A DNA stretch of 64,000 bases from an uncultured Endozoicomonas sp. (GTDB taxonomy: Bacteria; Pseudomonadota; Gammaproteobacteria; Pseudomonadales; Endozoicomonadaceae), in assembly GCA_900299555.1 (NCBI GenBank), contig OODV01000281.1, positions 1-64,000 on the forward strand. The letters are read 5' to 3'. Made by a program: the position numbers and the translations under genes. The notes under the pieces were generated by a model. That model worked only from the letters and a program-made list of their open reading frames with translations, had not been told where the DNA came from and made no database searches. Positions 38,382 through 48,468 of the stretch are shown piece after piece. How positions within the stretch are numbered: the stretch's first letter is position 1; every line of letters starts with the position of its first letter.

Positions 38382-40166
38382 TCAGTGACTAGTTGCAGAA
38401 GCCGGATCACGACGAATGCGCAGGTTCAGATCACGGAGCTGCTGACTTTCTACTTCACCCGGTGCCTGAGTCAGCAAACAAGAAGCTGACTGGGTTTTCG
38501 GGAAAGCAATCACTTCCCGAATATTGGTAGTGCCACACAGCAACATCACCAGACGATCCAAACCAAATGCCAGACCACCGTGAGGAGGTGCACCGTATTT
38601 CAGCGCATCCAGCAGGAAGCCGAATTTTTCACGCTGCTCTTCTTCCTGAATATCCAGTACACGGAATACCGCCTGCTGCATCTCCTGACGGTGAATACGG
38701 ACGGAACCACCGCCTACTTCGTAACCATTCAGAACCATATCATAAGCACGAGACAGTGCCTGGGCAGGATTAGCCTCTAACTCTTCAGGAGTACAGGTTG
38801 GTGCAGTGAACGGATGGTGCAGCGCGGTCAAAGATCCAGTATCAGTCTCCTCAAACATCGGGAAGTCAACAACCCACAATGGCGCCCAGTCACAGGTGTA
38901 AAGATTCAAATCCTCACCCACTTTGCAACGCAGAGCACCCAGAGCTTCATTGACGATGGTTTCTTTATCCGCACCAAAGAAGACAATATCACCGTTAGCA
39001 GCACCGATACGGGACATGATATTCAGAGTAACTTCATCCCCCAGGAACTTGATGATAGGAGACTGAAGACCCTCAACTCCCTTCTCCAGCTCATTCACCT
39101 TGATCCAGGCCAGACCTTTCGAGCCATAGATGCTGACAAACTTGGTATAGTCGTCAATCTGCTTGCGACTCAACTCAGCTCCACCGGTGACTTTTAAAGC
39201 GGCTACACGCCCCTTTGGGTCTTCCGCCGGGCCTTTAAATACCTTGAAATCGACACCAGCCATCAGATCAGCCACATCCACCAGCTCCAGAGGAATGCGC
39301 ATGTCAGGCTTATCAGAACCAAAACGGCTCATGGCTTCGGCATAGGTCATGCGCGGAAACTCATCGCCAAGGTCTACACCTTTCACCTCTGTGAACAGTT
39401 TTTTGACCAGAGACTCGGTAATACCCATGATCTGCTCTTCATCCAGGAATGAAGTTTCAATATCGATCTGGGTAAATTCAGGCTGACGATCCGCACGCAA
39501 ATCTTCATCACGGAAACATTTAACGATCTGGTAGTAACGATCAAAACCAGACACCATCAGCATCTGCTTGAACAGCTGTGGAGACTGTGGCAGAGCGTAA
39601 AAATGTCCCGGATGAACACGACTGGGAACCAGATAGTCACGAGCACCTTCTGGTGTCGCACGGGTCAGCATCGGCGTTTCAATATCCAGAAAGCCATTAT
39701 CTTCCATAAAGCGACGCACAACAGAGGTTGCTTTACTGCGAAGAATCAGTTTTTCCTGCATCTCAGGGCGACGCAGATCAATCACACGGTTACGCAGGCG
39801 CACATCTTCACCGACGTCAGTGTAACCTTCGATCTGGAACGGAGGAGTTTGGGCCTGGTTGAGAATTTCAACCTGCTTACCCAGAACTTCGATTGCCCCG
39901 GTAGACATGTTGGTATTGACGGTACCTTCCGGACGAGGACGAACAATACCGGTAATTTTCAGAACGTATTCACTTCGAGCTTTGTCAGCCAGAGCAAATG
40001 CTTCTTCGGTATCGGGGTCAACGACCACCTGAGCCAGGCCTTCACGATCGCGCAGGTCCAGAAAAATCACGCCACCGTGGTCACGACGGCGATGAACCCA
40101 ACCGCAGAGGGTGACTTCCTGCCCATCATGGGAAAGATTCAGTTCGCCGCAATAATGGCTGCGCAT
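38382..40166 (-). CDS. aspS: Aspartyl-tRNA synthetase AspS
   Basis: 594 residues. Class II enzyme charging tRNA-Asp (possibly also tRNA-Asn). It has an N-terminal OB-fold ([20 protein letters not shown]), motif 2 around [11 protein letters not shown] and [18 protein letters not shown], a bacterial GAD insertion, and motif 3 at the end ([15 protein letters not shown]). The ATG at 40166 with GAGG six bases upstream is preferred over the TTG four codons earlier. Confidence 0.97.
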   Translation of the reverse strand: MRSHYCGELNLSHDGQEVTLCGWVHRRRDHGGVIFLDLRDREGLAQVVVDPDTEEAFALADKARSEYVLKITGIVRPRPEGTVNTNMSTGAIEVLGKQVEILNQAQTPPFQIEGYTDVGEDVRLRNRVIDLRRPEMQEKLILRSKATSVVRRFMEDNGFLDIETPMLTRATPEGARDYLVPSRVHPGHFYALPQSPQLFKQMLMVSGFDRYYQIVKCFRDEDLRADRQPEFTQIDIETSFLDEEQIMGITESLVKKLFTEVKGVDLGDEFPRMTYAEAMSRFGSDKPDMRIPLELVDVADLMAGVDFKVFKGPAEDPKGRVAALKVTGGAELSRKQIDDYTKFVSIYGSKGLAWIKVNELEKGVEGLQSPIIKFLGDEVTLNIMSRIGAANGDIVFFGADKETIVNEALGALRCKVGEDLNLYTCDWAPLWVVDFPMFEETDTGSLTALHHPFTAPTCTPEELEANPAQALSRAYDMVLNGYEVGGGSVRIHRQEMQQAVFRVLDIQEEEQREKFGFLLDALKYGAPPHGGLAFGLDRLVMLLCGTTNIREVIAFPKTQSASCLLTQAPGEVESQQLRDLNLRIRRDPASATSH

Positions 40167-40228
40167 AATATACCTCAAATCAGGAATTCAAACAGACTTC
40201 ATCCGAATAGCTATCAGCTATCTGGACA

Positions 40229-40501
40229 TCAATCACTGGTTGCCGGGCAACCACCACAACTGCTCTTACTATCTTTGGCTGGACAGTGGTTATCGCTGGA
40301 AGACAGGTTTTTCTTGCTGCTTCCTTTAAAGTCGGTCTCATACCAACCACCCCCTTTCAGCCTGAAGGCAGGTGCACTTAACAGTTTTTTCAGAGCTGGC
40401 TGACCACAGGCCGGGCAATCACTCAATGGCGCATCACTGAATTTTTGAATGGCTTCAGTCACTTCAGCGCATTGCTCACACTGGTACTCATAGATCGGCA
40501 T
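40229..40501 (-). CDS. FmdB-family zinc-ribbon protein
   Basis: 90 residues. Starts MPIYEYQCEQC, with a second pair in CPACG, forming a four-cysteine zinc ribbon of the FmdB type. The C-terminal half is Ser/Lys-rich with more cysteines (SSCGGCP). Function unknown; some relatives are called putative regulatory proteins. It lies upstream of aspS, as in Pseudomonas. Confidence 0.9.
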   Translation of the reverse strand: MPIYEYQCEQCAEVTEAIQKFSDAPLSDCPACGQPALKKLLSAPAFRLKGGGWYETDFKGSSKKNLSSSDNHCPAKDSKSSCGGCPATSD

Positions 40502-40531
40502 TTAAGCTGGCCTACCCTTTACTCACAATCA

Positions 40532-40620
40532 GGAGCCTGCCGGACTTAGTATTGACCTACAGAGAAAAAGCCGGATCAGGCCATTTTCTCTATGCGATCG
40601 GCTTAAGTCCGACAGGCTCC
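40532..40620. repeat. Palindromic intergenic repeat (copy 1)
   Basis: An 89-base element. 17-base arms starting GGAGCCTG and ending CAGGCTCC pair with one mismatch. An inner pair AGAGAAAA/TTTTCTCT adds a second stem. It shares arm sequence and the internal GAGAAAAAG with copy 2 at 42287-42363, so it is a dispersed REP-like element. Confidence 0.65.
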
Positions 40621-40695
40621 CAGTTTACGGTTTTATAGAAAAACGGCCATTATACCCCAAAGATACGCTGAGTCAGCCGTTGTCAAATAAAAAAA

Positions 40696-40718
40696 GCCGT
40701 ACTGATACTCAGTACGGC
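40696..40718 (-). terminator. Terminator of the chaperone-substrate operon
   Basis: GCCGTACTGA pairs with TCAGTACGGC, and on the minus strand a run of T follows. It lies 26 bases after the last gene of the operon (40744-44461). Confidence 0.9.
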
Positions 40719-40743
40719 CTTCACAGAATGAAATCGTAAGCAA

Positions 40744-42191
40744 TCAGGCTTTACTGGCCCTCCGAATTGCAGCTTCAGAACGCTCACTATCTTTCAAAGC
40801 CTTACTGACCATCTCATCAACCACACCCTCAATATCAAACAGTCTGGCCAGGTAATGGATTCGAGCTGCATCACCATCAATGACCGGATGCAAATCGGCA
40901 ATATCCGCCATCCTGTCTTTCAAGAGTAACAGGGCAAACGCTTCTGGATTATCCGCTCCTTCCAGAGCCAGGTTATCCCCCAAATACGGCTGACTCTCTG
41001 ATTCAACATCCTCACCAACAGGTGGCTCAGCTAACAGTATTACTGAAAGAGCCCGTGTTGTATCAACCACATCCTTGTCGATAGACGGCATGATTGCCTC
41101 AGGGGAAAGATCAGTCGAAGAAACAAGACTGTAGATCTCACTCAATAACGATGGAGCTAATATACCTTCAAGGGTTGCAGCTAACTCATCCGGCTGGACA
41201 TCTTTATATGTTTTCTTAGTCAATTCCCCCGCCTGCTCCCGACTCAGCGCTTTAGCAATCACCAAAAGGCTGACCTCACTTTCGAATATTTTTTCCAGCC
41301 GTAACAGCTCGAATTCAAGATCGTCCAGAGCGCGCTCTCCCGAGTCAAGTGACGCTCTGCTCTCCTGGCTCAAAGAGCTAAACAGCAGTTTTTTGATCGT
41401 AAATGCCCCTTGATCCTTAGCCGCAAAAAATGAATAAATACATCAAGAAAAAGCGTTCGAAGATGATTAACAGAATTAAAGTGTCTAAGATTGGCTATTT
41501 CCAGATTCAAACTCCCGACCTCGCTCTGCAGACCATTGATATCCCACTGAATCTGTGCAATTTCATTGGATAGTTTACGCACTAACACTTGGTCCACAGG
41601 TATTGCAGACTCAGCTGAAGCAAGCGCTGCAGACTTAGCGTTCAACAGCGTACTTTTCTCCTGAATATTTTGCTTTTTGATCTGAAGAGTCTGCTCCAGA
41701 GCATCAATTTCGTTTTGTCTTTGTCTAATATTCAGTTTTATATCTGCAATTTTTATTCGCTTATTCTGCAAATCCCGTCGCTGTGCTGATATCAAATCAA
41801 TACTCTGCACGCTATTTAATACTTTGATATCATTCAGCATACCTCTGAACACCATTAATAATGTCTGTGTATCAGATAAATCAATAGCGCCAGAGTCAAG
41901 CTGTGAGTTGAAATCTGCGAGAATTGACCGAAACCCTTCAACCCTTGCCTGAAACGACCTTTGTAAGTAGTCTGAGCTGGACAGCTGGGCACTGTCAGGA
42001 GAGTCAAGAGCGACTGAATCATCACTACCAATAGCGCTTTTACCATTACTGGAGAAGGAAACGGAGTTGTTACTATCAAAGCCACTACTGACACTTTTTG
42101 TTAAAGCTGGGGCTGCTGAGCCTTGCATTTTCTGCGTAATGGAAACCCCATCAGCTTGATTATTTTCCACTCCATTAAGTGATCCTGACAT
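40744..42191 (-). pseudogene. Frameshifted second candidate secreted protein
   Basis: Paralog of the 488-residue gene upstream, now in two frames: 41370-42191 (273 codons) and 40744-41373 (209 codons). Adding one base to the A6 run at 41425-41430 restores one frame of 482 residues that aligns along its whole length with the paralog, including IDLSDTQTLL near residue 100, the coiled coil, then GAF, and QPYLGD and NPEAFALLLLKDRMADI near the end. The ribosome site GGGAGG precedes the ATG at 42191. The two parts overlap at the stop and a possible TTG restart, so the C-terminal part might still be made. Without a sequencing check it is called broken. Confidence 0.75.
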
Positions 42192-42286
42192 AAAGAACCT
42201 CCCCCCTGTATAACCGTTAATAGATTATTGATTCATCCTCTATATTTTCATTAATGATTTCCAAACACTGGATCCAACCTGCCAGA

Positions 42287-42363
42287 AGCCTGTCAGGCTT
42301 AGCCGACCGTAGCGAGAAAAAGTCCCACTTGAGACTGCAGGTCAGTGGTAAGCTCGACAGGCT
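42287..42363. repeat. Palindromic intergenic repeat (copy 2)
   Basis: 15-base arms AGCCTGTCAGGCTTA and (reverse complement) AGCCTGTCGAGCTTA differ at two bases. The internal GAGAAAAAG follows the left arm at the same spacing as in copy 1 (40532-40620). It sits between the two paralogous genes. Confidence 0.6.
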
Positions 42364-42408
42364 CCTGCAAACCCACTGACACACAAAGAGCAGAAATATC
42401 TGCTGGCT

Positions 42409-43875
42409 TTACACTGGCTGAGACTTAGAAATGGCTGCCTCAAACAGTTCCCGATCCCTAGCAGTCCCTACAACCATGGCATCAACTTCTCTTTCGGCTT
42501 CAAGCCACTGGGCTAATAGATTAGCCCCTAGGGAATCAACAACAATCCCACCTGAGTTCTTGCCCTGAGCCTCCTGAATATCAGCCATTCGCTCCCTCAA
42601 AAGAAGCAGTGCAAACGCCTGCGGGTTGTTGGCTCCCTCAAGGCTGATACTATCACCAAGATATGGCTGATCAACGGGGTTTTCTTCACTGGCAGTCACC
42701 GACGGCTCCGCAAGCAGAATAAGCGCCAAACCTTCAGCTGCATCTGCTAACTGCTGCTCAGATGGTGACGCCTGACCGCTCACAGCAGCCAATGCAGAAG
42801 TATCCTGCGCCGAAAATACGCTGAATAGATTACTGACCACTTGAGGGCTCAACAATGCCTTTAACTCTGCCGCCAGCCCCTGAGGCTGGATATTTTCAGA
42901 ATAACGATCAGACTCTCGAATCACTTCTTGATTAAAGTCAGATAAAACTTCCTTGGCAAGTCTGACCTTTAATTCCTCTCGGGAAAACAGTGCATCCAGC
43001 TCCTGCAACTCGCGTTTAAGCGCATCCAGCTTTTCTTCACCAGTTTCCAGATCCTCGTCTTCCTCGCTTTTAACCTGAGTAACAGCAAAAGCTCCGGTAA
43101 TTAACTCTGAACTCTGTGAAATGACAAGCAGTGCCTGTCTGATAGCTACCTGAACCCGGCGAGTCTGGTTCTGCGACTCCAGGATTGAGAGCTCACCACT
43201 GAGTGCTGAGATTTCAGTCTGCAAAGCATTTACTTCAGACTGACGCTGTGTAACTTCTGCGATAAGAGAGTTTACTAAATTTGTATCTATAGGATTTGCC
43301 GACTGAGCGGTAGACAGCTCAGCAGACTTGGAAGTCAAAAGGGCTTGTTTAGCTTGAAAGCTTGACTGCTTCCCCTGAAGCTCAAGATTCTTTGTATCAA
43401 TAACCACCTGACTCTTGTTAATCTCTATCTGAGTTTTGGAAATTTCAGACCTCTGAGCCTGCAGATGCTGCCGCTCTGAAGACACACTATCGATATTCTC
43501 AGCATTATTTAGAGCTTTAATATCACTGATCAACCCCCTTAACACCAGCAGCAACGTCTGCGTATCCGACAAATCAATTTGACCGGATGTGAAATGCGCA
43601 TTGAAATTTGAAAAAACAGATCTAAAACCTTCCAGTCTGGATTTGAATGCCTGTTGCAAGAGACTGGTACTGCTGGTAGAGGTTTCTTCCGGTGAGTCCA
43701 GAGAAACAACGCCTTGACTGCTTCCTGAACCGGCACCCTCGGTTTGTGAGACAGAGTTTTCTGCACTAAAACCACTACTTACTGTGCTGCCGGAACCAGC
43801 AGGTTCCGTACCCGTTGTGGTGGTAACGGGGCTCGTTGTTTGTGTACTCCCCGTCTCCCCAATTGGGTTTGACAT
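42409..43875 (-). CDS. Candidate type III-secreted coiled-coil protein
   Basis: 488 residues; family not recognised. The first ~75 residues are Ser/Thr/Gly-rich and disordered, as in many type III substrates. Then comes FKSRLEGFRSVFSNFNAHF with IDLSDTQTLLLVLRGLISD, a long coiled coil (about 125-235), a moderately hydrophobic helix (about 240-265, LLVISQSSELITGAFAV) and a helical C-terminal region with QPYLGDSISLEGANNPQAF. No Sec signal. GGAGGGA lies before the ATG at 43875; the frame starts five codons earlier. It is immediately downstream of an LcrH/SycD-type chaperone, which suggests it is that chaperone's substrate, a translocator-like protein or effector. It lacks the long hydrophobic pair of classical YopB-type translocators. 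Confidence 0.75.
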   Translation of the reverse strand: MSNPIGETGSTQTTSPVTTTTGTEPAGSGSTVSSGFSAENSVSQTEGAGSGSSQGVVSLDSPEETSTSSTSLLQQAFKSRLEGFRSVFSNFNAHFTSGQIDLSDTQTLLLVLRGLISDIKALNNAENIDSVSSERQHLQAQRSEISKTQIEINKSQVVIDTKNLELQGKQSSFQAKQALLTSKSAELSTAQSANPIDTNLVNSLIAEVTQRQSEVNALQTEISALSGELSILESQNQTRRVQVAIRQALLVISQSSELITGAFAVTQVKSEEDEDLETGEEKLDALKRELQELDALFSREELKVRLAKEVLSDFNQEVIRESDRYSENIQPQGLAAELKALLSPQVVSNLFSVFSAQDTSALAAVSGQASPSEQQLADAAEGLALILLAEPSVTASEENPVDQPYLGDSISLEGANNPQAFALLLLRERMADIQEAQGKNSGGIVVDSLGANLLAQWLEAEREVDAMVVGTARDRELFEAAISKSQPV

Positions 43876-43966
43876 AATAACTCCCTCCATGGGTTTTTAT
43901 ATATCTGAAAACTACCCCGAAAACCTGGTTGTTTTCCCGGGTGGTAAACGTCCCTTCAAAATGCAC

Positions 43967-44461
43967 TCAGTGCAACTTATTACCTACAAAACTGATCAGC
44001 TTCTTCGCCTGTTGAAGCTCGTCGTTCCAACGCCCCGACTGACTTGCCCGCAAAACCGCTTCAGCCAAGGCTTTCTGAGCCAGTGGCCACCGCTCAATTT
44101 CAATAAAGCTTTTCGCCATCATCAAAGAAGCCCGGGGATCTTTGTCATCAAGCTTTTCCGCATGAGCCAGTGTTGCCGCAGCCTGAGCAAACTGAGAAAG
44201 CTCATATTGGGACAATCCCAACCCCAGAAAGTAGGAGTAACTGGTATGATCAAGCAGGCAAAGATAACGAAAAACCTTCAGTGCGTCTCTGAAGCGGCCT
44301 GAATTAAAGCGTGTATAAGCTACCTTGTACATTGCATCAAGTTGACTCTGATCCATTTTGCGAACTTCTTTCATCGTGCCGCCTTTAGCCAGAAAAGCCA
44401 GCCAAAGTGACGCCGAGGACGGCTGGTCAGCCTTATTATCCATAACCCTCGAAAGCCTCAT
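43967..44461 (-). CDS. LcrH/SycD-family type III secretion chaperone
   Basis: 164 residues. TPR-type class II chaperone of type III translocators. The order FLAKGGT, then LDAMYKVAYTRFNSGRFRDA, KVFRYLCLLDHTSYSYFLGLG and ALAEA matches LcrH/SycD, including the GGT before the first helix and the CxLDHxxxxxFLGLG segment. Three TPRs are visible (about 40-140). An ATG at 44443 is an alternative start. It heads a three-gene operon with two paralogous candidate substrates and a terminator. No type III apparatus gene is in this window, so the partner injectisome would be elsewhere. Confidence 0.85.
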   Translation of the reverse strand: MRLSRVMDNKADQPSSASLWLAFLAKGGTMKEVRKMDQSQLDAMYKVAYTRFNSGRFRDALKVFRYLCLLDHTSYSYFLGLGLSQYELSQFAQAAATLAHAEKLDDKDPRASLMMAKSFIEIERWPLAQKALAEAVLRASQSGRWNDELQQAKKLISFVGNKLH

Positions 44462-44801
44462 TCCTGATAAAAAGATTTACGATATTATTCAATTATAACC
44501 AGTTTATATTTACTCCTATTGCTCATTAGTCTTAGCAAAACGGAGAAATCAAAAAATATAATTTAAAATCAAAATATTATAAGTTTTTTTTGTTTTTAAT
44601 TATTTTAGATTCACTCACAAAAATAAAGATTGAAAAATCAGCAATCAGTGCTTAATTACTGTCTAACGCTGACAATTCCAGTTATCAGACTTAGCTATAT
44701 AAGCTACTCTCTTATTCCATTATCAACTTCCCGCTATTGATTTCTGTTTCCGCTTCAAAAAAACACTATTTAATAAAATCATAATCGGGAGTTCTATTTT
44801 G
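44462..44801. other. AT-rich divergent promoter region
   Basis: 340 bases, markedly AT-rich at 44560-44640, between the chaperone operon and the porin pseudogene. Probably carries both promoters. No operator could be named. Confidence 0.4.
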
Positions 44802-45843
44802 ATGAATGACCACAATGCTGGGACACCATCTGGGCAACTTGTCAGATTTACTGCTTTTGTTGCCATAGTTGTGGGTACAGCATCTTTTTACATTACAAAA
44901 TCAAAAGCGGCTGAGAGTTACCAGGACAGTACCTGGCACTTGCACCCCCATAATATAAACACTCAATATCCACTTGAGCATTTCGCCCCTTCCCAGGAAT
45001 ATTCACCCAATACTTCTTTAACTTCGGATTCCAACATCAACGCCTTTTCCATCATACCTATTTGGCTGACTGTCAATAATAATTCCGAAAGAATGCCTAA
45101 AATAGGAACAGCATTCAGTTTCCAGCACAATGAACTTGGCTCCAGACTGGCTTATGCAGAAAATGACTCAGATGTAAGGTTTTATTTTGCCAACCTGAAT
45201 TACCTTATTAGCCTGAATGATAATTCAAAACTATTGCTGGATGGGCAGTTTTATCGAAGACAGGAAAGCTTTAATCCTAAAAACAGCCCACAAACAGCGG
45301 GAAATTCTTATATAGAAGCAAACCTATACAACCTCAACGCACAGCTAACCATCAATCAGCTGTCCCTGAGCGCTTCGTTCAGTCAGGTGGATGCACATAA
45401 AAAAAATACGCTGGGTGTATTTGACTACTCGGCCATGCACGCATCGCCCCCTGATGTGAATAGCATGAGTTATTGGACCCGAAGGCAGATATCAGACTTT
45501 AACTTCAACGGTGAGAAAGTCTGGCAAGCTGGCATTGCCTATAACTTCCATCAGATTGGCGCACCTGGGCTAACACTGGGTTATACCATATACCTATGGT
45601 AACGATATAAAAGTCAATCATCCGGAAGTTACTGAAAAATACAGAGAGAGTGAACACAATTTCGAGGTTGGGTATCTGTTTCAAAAACCCCAACTAAAGG
45701 GACTTGGCCTAAAACTTCAGTATGCTCAGTATCTAGCAGACAAAGTTCTCAGTGAGATGAACAGTTCGGATAATGAAATACCCATGGGTAACGGCAACTC
45801 TGATTTGAGGGTATATCTGGACTACTCAGTCAGTACCTTTTAA
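44802..45843 (+). pseudogene. OprD-family porin broken by a 7-bp duplication
   Basis: Outer membrane porin of the OprD type. The frame from 44802 ends early at 45602. Removing ATATACC at 45588-45594, a tandem duplication, joins it to a frame ending at 45843 and gives 344 residues. The restored end reads GLTLGYTYGNDIKV, then KLQYAQYLAD and DLRVYLDYSVSTF, with the terminal Phe typical of outer membrane proteins. N-terminal hydrophobic signal at about residues 14-37. GGGAG precedes the ATG. It probably makes no functional porin as it stands. Confidence 0.8.
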
Positions 45844-45845
45844 AC

Positions 45846-45874
45846 AAAAAAGAGGGCATAAGCCCTCCTTTTTT
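45846..45874. terminator. Bidirectional terminator between the porin genes
   Basis: GAGGGC pairs with GCCCTC around ATAA, flanked by A- and T-runs on the two sides. Confidence 0.88.
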
Positions 45875-45894
45875 CAACTTAAGCTAGTAGCTGC

Positions 45895-47166
45895 TTAGAA
45901 TGCAGCAACAGAGTAAGTCAGGTACAAACGGTTGATATCTGAATCATACAGATTCGCATCACGATCCCCACCATTAGCATCTTCGCCCTGAGCACGGTAG
46001 TTCACGTACAACCAAGCTAAAGAAAGCCCTTCCAGAGAGCCATCAAAAGCATAAGAGACGTAGCTGCCATATTCACGACGCTTGAAGTCATTAATCTCTT
46101 CAGCATCATCACCTTTAGCATACCAAACATCCCAGCTCAAACCTTCAAGCCCCTGATCAGCGAAGTTATAGCCTCCATTAACGACATAGGCCTTCTCTCC
46201 AGCCAGAGAGTAATCTTCCCACTGAGCAAGGCTGGAATTGAAGTTATCATTTTGACCATCTACATATTGATCAATGAAATCGCCATCTTTAGTCTTGTTG
46301 TAACCAACACCAACATAAGCATTTCCGTAGTTGTAATTAGCATTTAGATTATAGTATTTCGACTTGTAATCCGCGCCAATATCGTTGTTCGCAGCCAAGC
46401 TACCATTCGCTTCTGACTTGCCATAGCGAACATCTAAATCGACAGAGCTAACATCATCGAGCTCAAAGCTATAGCCAGCTTTTAAAAAAAGTTGTTCAAG
46501 CAGTTCTTTAGACTCACCATATTCAGCAACAAGATCCAAGCCTTCATAGCTGTAATTACCACCAAAGATGCGAACATGATCTACAGCTTCCCCAGTGCCA
46601 TCATCCAGGTCGGCGGTTAAGGTAGACTGGTTTCGTCCACTAAAACCCGTAATCTCGGTAAAGTAGAAGTCTGCACCTTCAAAACCTACTGAAAGATCAT
46701 AGCCATTAGAGCTAGCAGCAAGAACACGGGAGCCAGAATCTGAATAAGTTTCCAAGCTACGCTTCTTAACACCAACCGAACCAGCAAAATCAACACCACT
46801 GAAAGAGTGCTTTGCTTTCAGGTAAGCCTGTTGGAATCCAGAAATAGCATCACCTTCACCATCAGATCCACCAGGAACGTGAGTAGCAAAAGTTGGATCA
46901 ATATCCAGAGGACCTGCATAACCTGCGGTAACTACAGCACCGACCAGATCATTAACGTAGCCAGAATCAAAGTCAGCAATCAGTGCATGAGACCAATCAT
47001 GACCACTTTGCTCACCTGCATCTTTATTTTTCGTATCAAAGTAGTAGTTCTTGTAAGTAAACGTCAGGCTTGGATCCATGGTTACCGCTTCGGAAGCCTG
47101 AACAGAAGTAGCTGCAACAGCCGCAGCAACGGCTACACCCAGTGCGCTTTTAGCGAGGGTTTTCAT
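45895..47166 (-). CDS. OprD-family outer membrane porin
   Basis: 423 residues. Signal peptide (KTLAKSALGVAVAAAVAATS, cleavage about VQA-SEA), then alternating amphipathic strands ending in the final LYLTYSVAAF with terminal Phe. Acidic overall, rich in Asp, Gly and Tyr. The pattern GFQQAYLKAKHSFSGVDFAG and GLDLVAEYGESKELLEQLF fits OprD-type porins that take up amino acids, peptides or small organic acids; substrate not predictable. The ATG at 47166 is preferred over a start 19 codons upstream outside the signal peptide. Confidence 0.85.
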   Translation of the reverse strand: MKTLAKSALGVAVAAAVAATSVQASEAVTMDPSLTFTYKNYYFDTKNKDAGEQSGHDWSHALIADFDSGYVNDLVGAVVTAGYAGPLDIDPTFATHVPGGSDGEGDAISGFQQAYLKAKHSFSGVDFAGSVGVKKRSLETYSDSGSRVLAASSNGYDLSVGFEGADFYFTEITGFSGRNQSTLTADLDDGTGEAVDHVRIFGGNYSYEGLDLVAEYGESKELLEQLFLKAGYSFELDDVSSVDLDVRYGKSEANGSLAANNDIGADYKSKYYNLNANYNYGNAYVGVGYNKTKDGDFIDQYVDGQNDNFNSSLAQWEDYSLAGEKAYVVNGGYNFADQGLEGLSWDVWYAKGDDAEEINDFKRREYGSYVSYAFDGSLEGLSLAWLYVNYRAQGEDANGGDRDANLYDSDINRLYLTYSVAAF

Positions 47167-47312
47167 AATCGGAATTGCTCCCTGTGTACTTTGTGTTGTG
47201 TTTATTATTGCGACTACCACCAACTGACATAAGCAGTTCCCCTTGGTGATATACGTCCTTTTCGCAATGTGAAATCATTTTTCTATAACGCAGATCAAAT
47301 TGCAACCATAAA

Positions 47313-47336
47313 AAAAGGGGCTTTTCAGCCCCTTTT
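47313..47336. terminator. Terminator after the HU-like gene
   Basis: AAAAGGGGCT and AGCCCCTTTT form a 10-bp stem with a 4-base loop and tails of A and T on both sides. It serves the minus-strand HU-like gene. Confidence 0.88.
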
Positions 47337-47358
47337 ATTTTTGCCCCATATCAAGGGT

Positions 47359-47700
47359 CTAAGACGTTGCGAACTCTTTCAGCTTTTTCAAAGGCCTGAC
47401 CTTAACCTGAATCGATGCTGGCTTAGCAGGAACATCCATCAACTCACCGGGTTTAAAGGGATTAGGCACGCCTTTCTTGGCTTTTTGAGCAGGCTTTTTC
47501 TTGGTAACAATTTTCAAAAGACCAGGTAATGTAAACTCACCACATCCCCGTTTTTTAATATGGCGTTCAACCAGATCCCCAAGCTCTTCCATTACTGCAC
47601 CGACTTGTTTTCTACTGAGCCCGGTATTTTCTGCAATTTCTGCAAGCATCTGGGTTTTGCTGTACTTTTCCTTGATAGCGGGTGCTTTTTTCGCAGCCAT
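47359..47700 (-). CDS. HU-family DNA-binding protein
   Basis: 113 residues. KTQMLAEIAENTGLSRKQV and the following helix form the HU/IHF dimerisation part; GEFTLPGLLKI and PNPFKPGELMDVPAKPAS include the DNA-contacting beta-arm with its proline. The N terminus is extended by ~15 basic residues (AAKKAPAIKEKYSK). AGGAG lies upstream of the ATG at 47700. Related longer HU-like proteins are known in Pseudomonas and relatives. Nucleoid role inferred. Confidence 0.88.
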   Translation of the reverse strand: MAAKKAPAIKEKYSKTQMLAEIAENTGLSRKQVGAVMEELGDLVERHIKKRGCGEFTLPGLLKIVTKKKPAQKAKKGVPNPFKPGELMDVPAKPASIQVKVRPLKKLKEFATS

Positions 47701-48468
47701 AGTCATACTCTCCTGATGAAAATTCCTTTTAAGCCTTCCCTTTTAACCAGGGCATTCAGTGCTTGCCAATATTCATGCTGCTGTCTGAAAGAAAGCGATC
47801 TGCTTTTTTCCAACTAACGGCAACGATCAGCTACTGCATTACCTGCCACGGCACCAGGCGGATTTCGTACCTCCATTCTCAATAAGACATTTTCAAGATG
47901 CCTTATCACTCCATGAGCATAACTTCATCTAAAAACAACCAACAGCCTCTAAACAATCTATACAAGACCACATACTACGTATAAAAGGCCGTAACAGTAG
48001 ATATTCAAGGTACTGAATACCACTATAATATTGGTATTTTTCCACGTCGAGCATTTTTTTACCAAAAGATTCACACTTAAATAACAGACTCAATCAAGCT
48101 GCTAAGTAGGCAACTCAAGACCTTACAGCGGTATTTATAGATTTATCTCTGTATGGAGAAGTTACCATTGCACTATCTTGGGTCAGGGCAAGCCTTCAAT
48201 AAACCCGTCAATATTTGAGAAAAAAGCACCATAACGGTACATTAACCTCTGACATTGGAAACCATGTGTTCCATCAGAATAAGTAGCACAATGTGTTTTG
48301 TCGGGCTCAAGTTGTAACCAGAGGGCTGTTGAAGTAGTACTGATTCAAAATGTACGACAGCTTTACAGCAGATATTGTTTTCACAGGTAACTGTAGTTCA
48401 GAAATGCTTACTCAAAAAAGGGCTCGATGTTTTCAACTGATACTGATAACAAATAAAGGGAACATGCC
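47701..48468. other. Long region without a recognised gene
   Basis: 768 bases between the HU-like gene and the membrane cold-shock gene. The only structure noted is AATACCA/TGGTATT (48016-48038) followed by a few T. No RNA family, IS end or promoter could be named. Confidence 0.4.
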
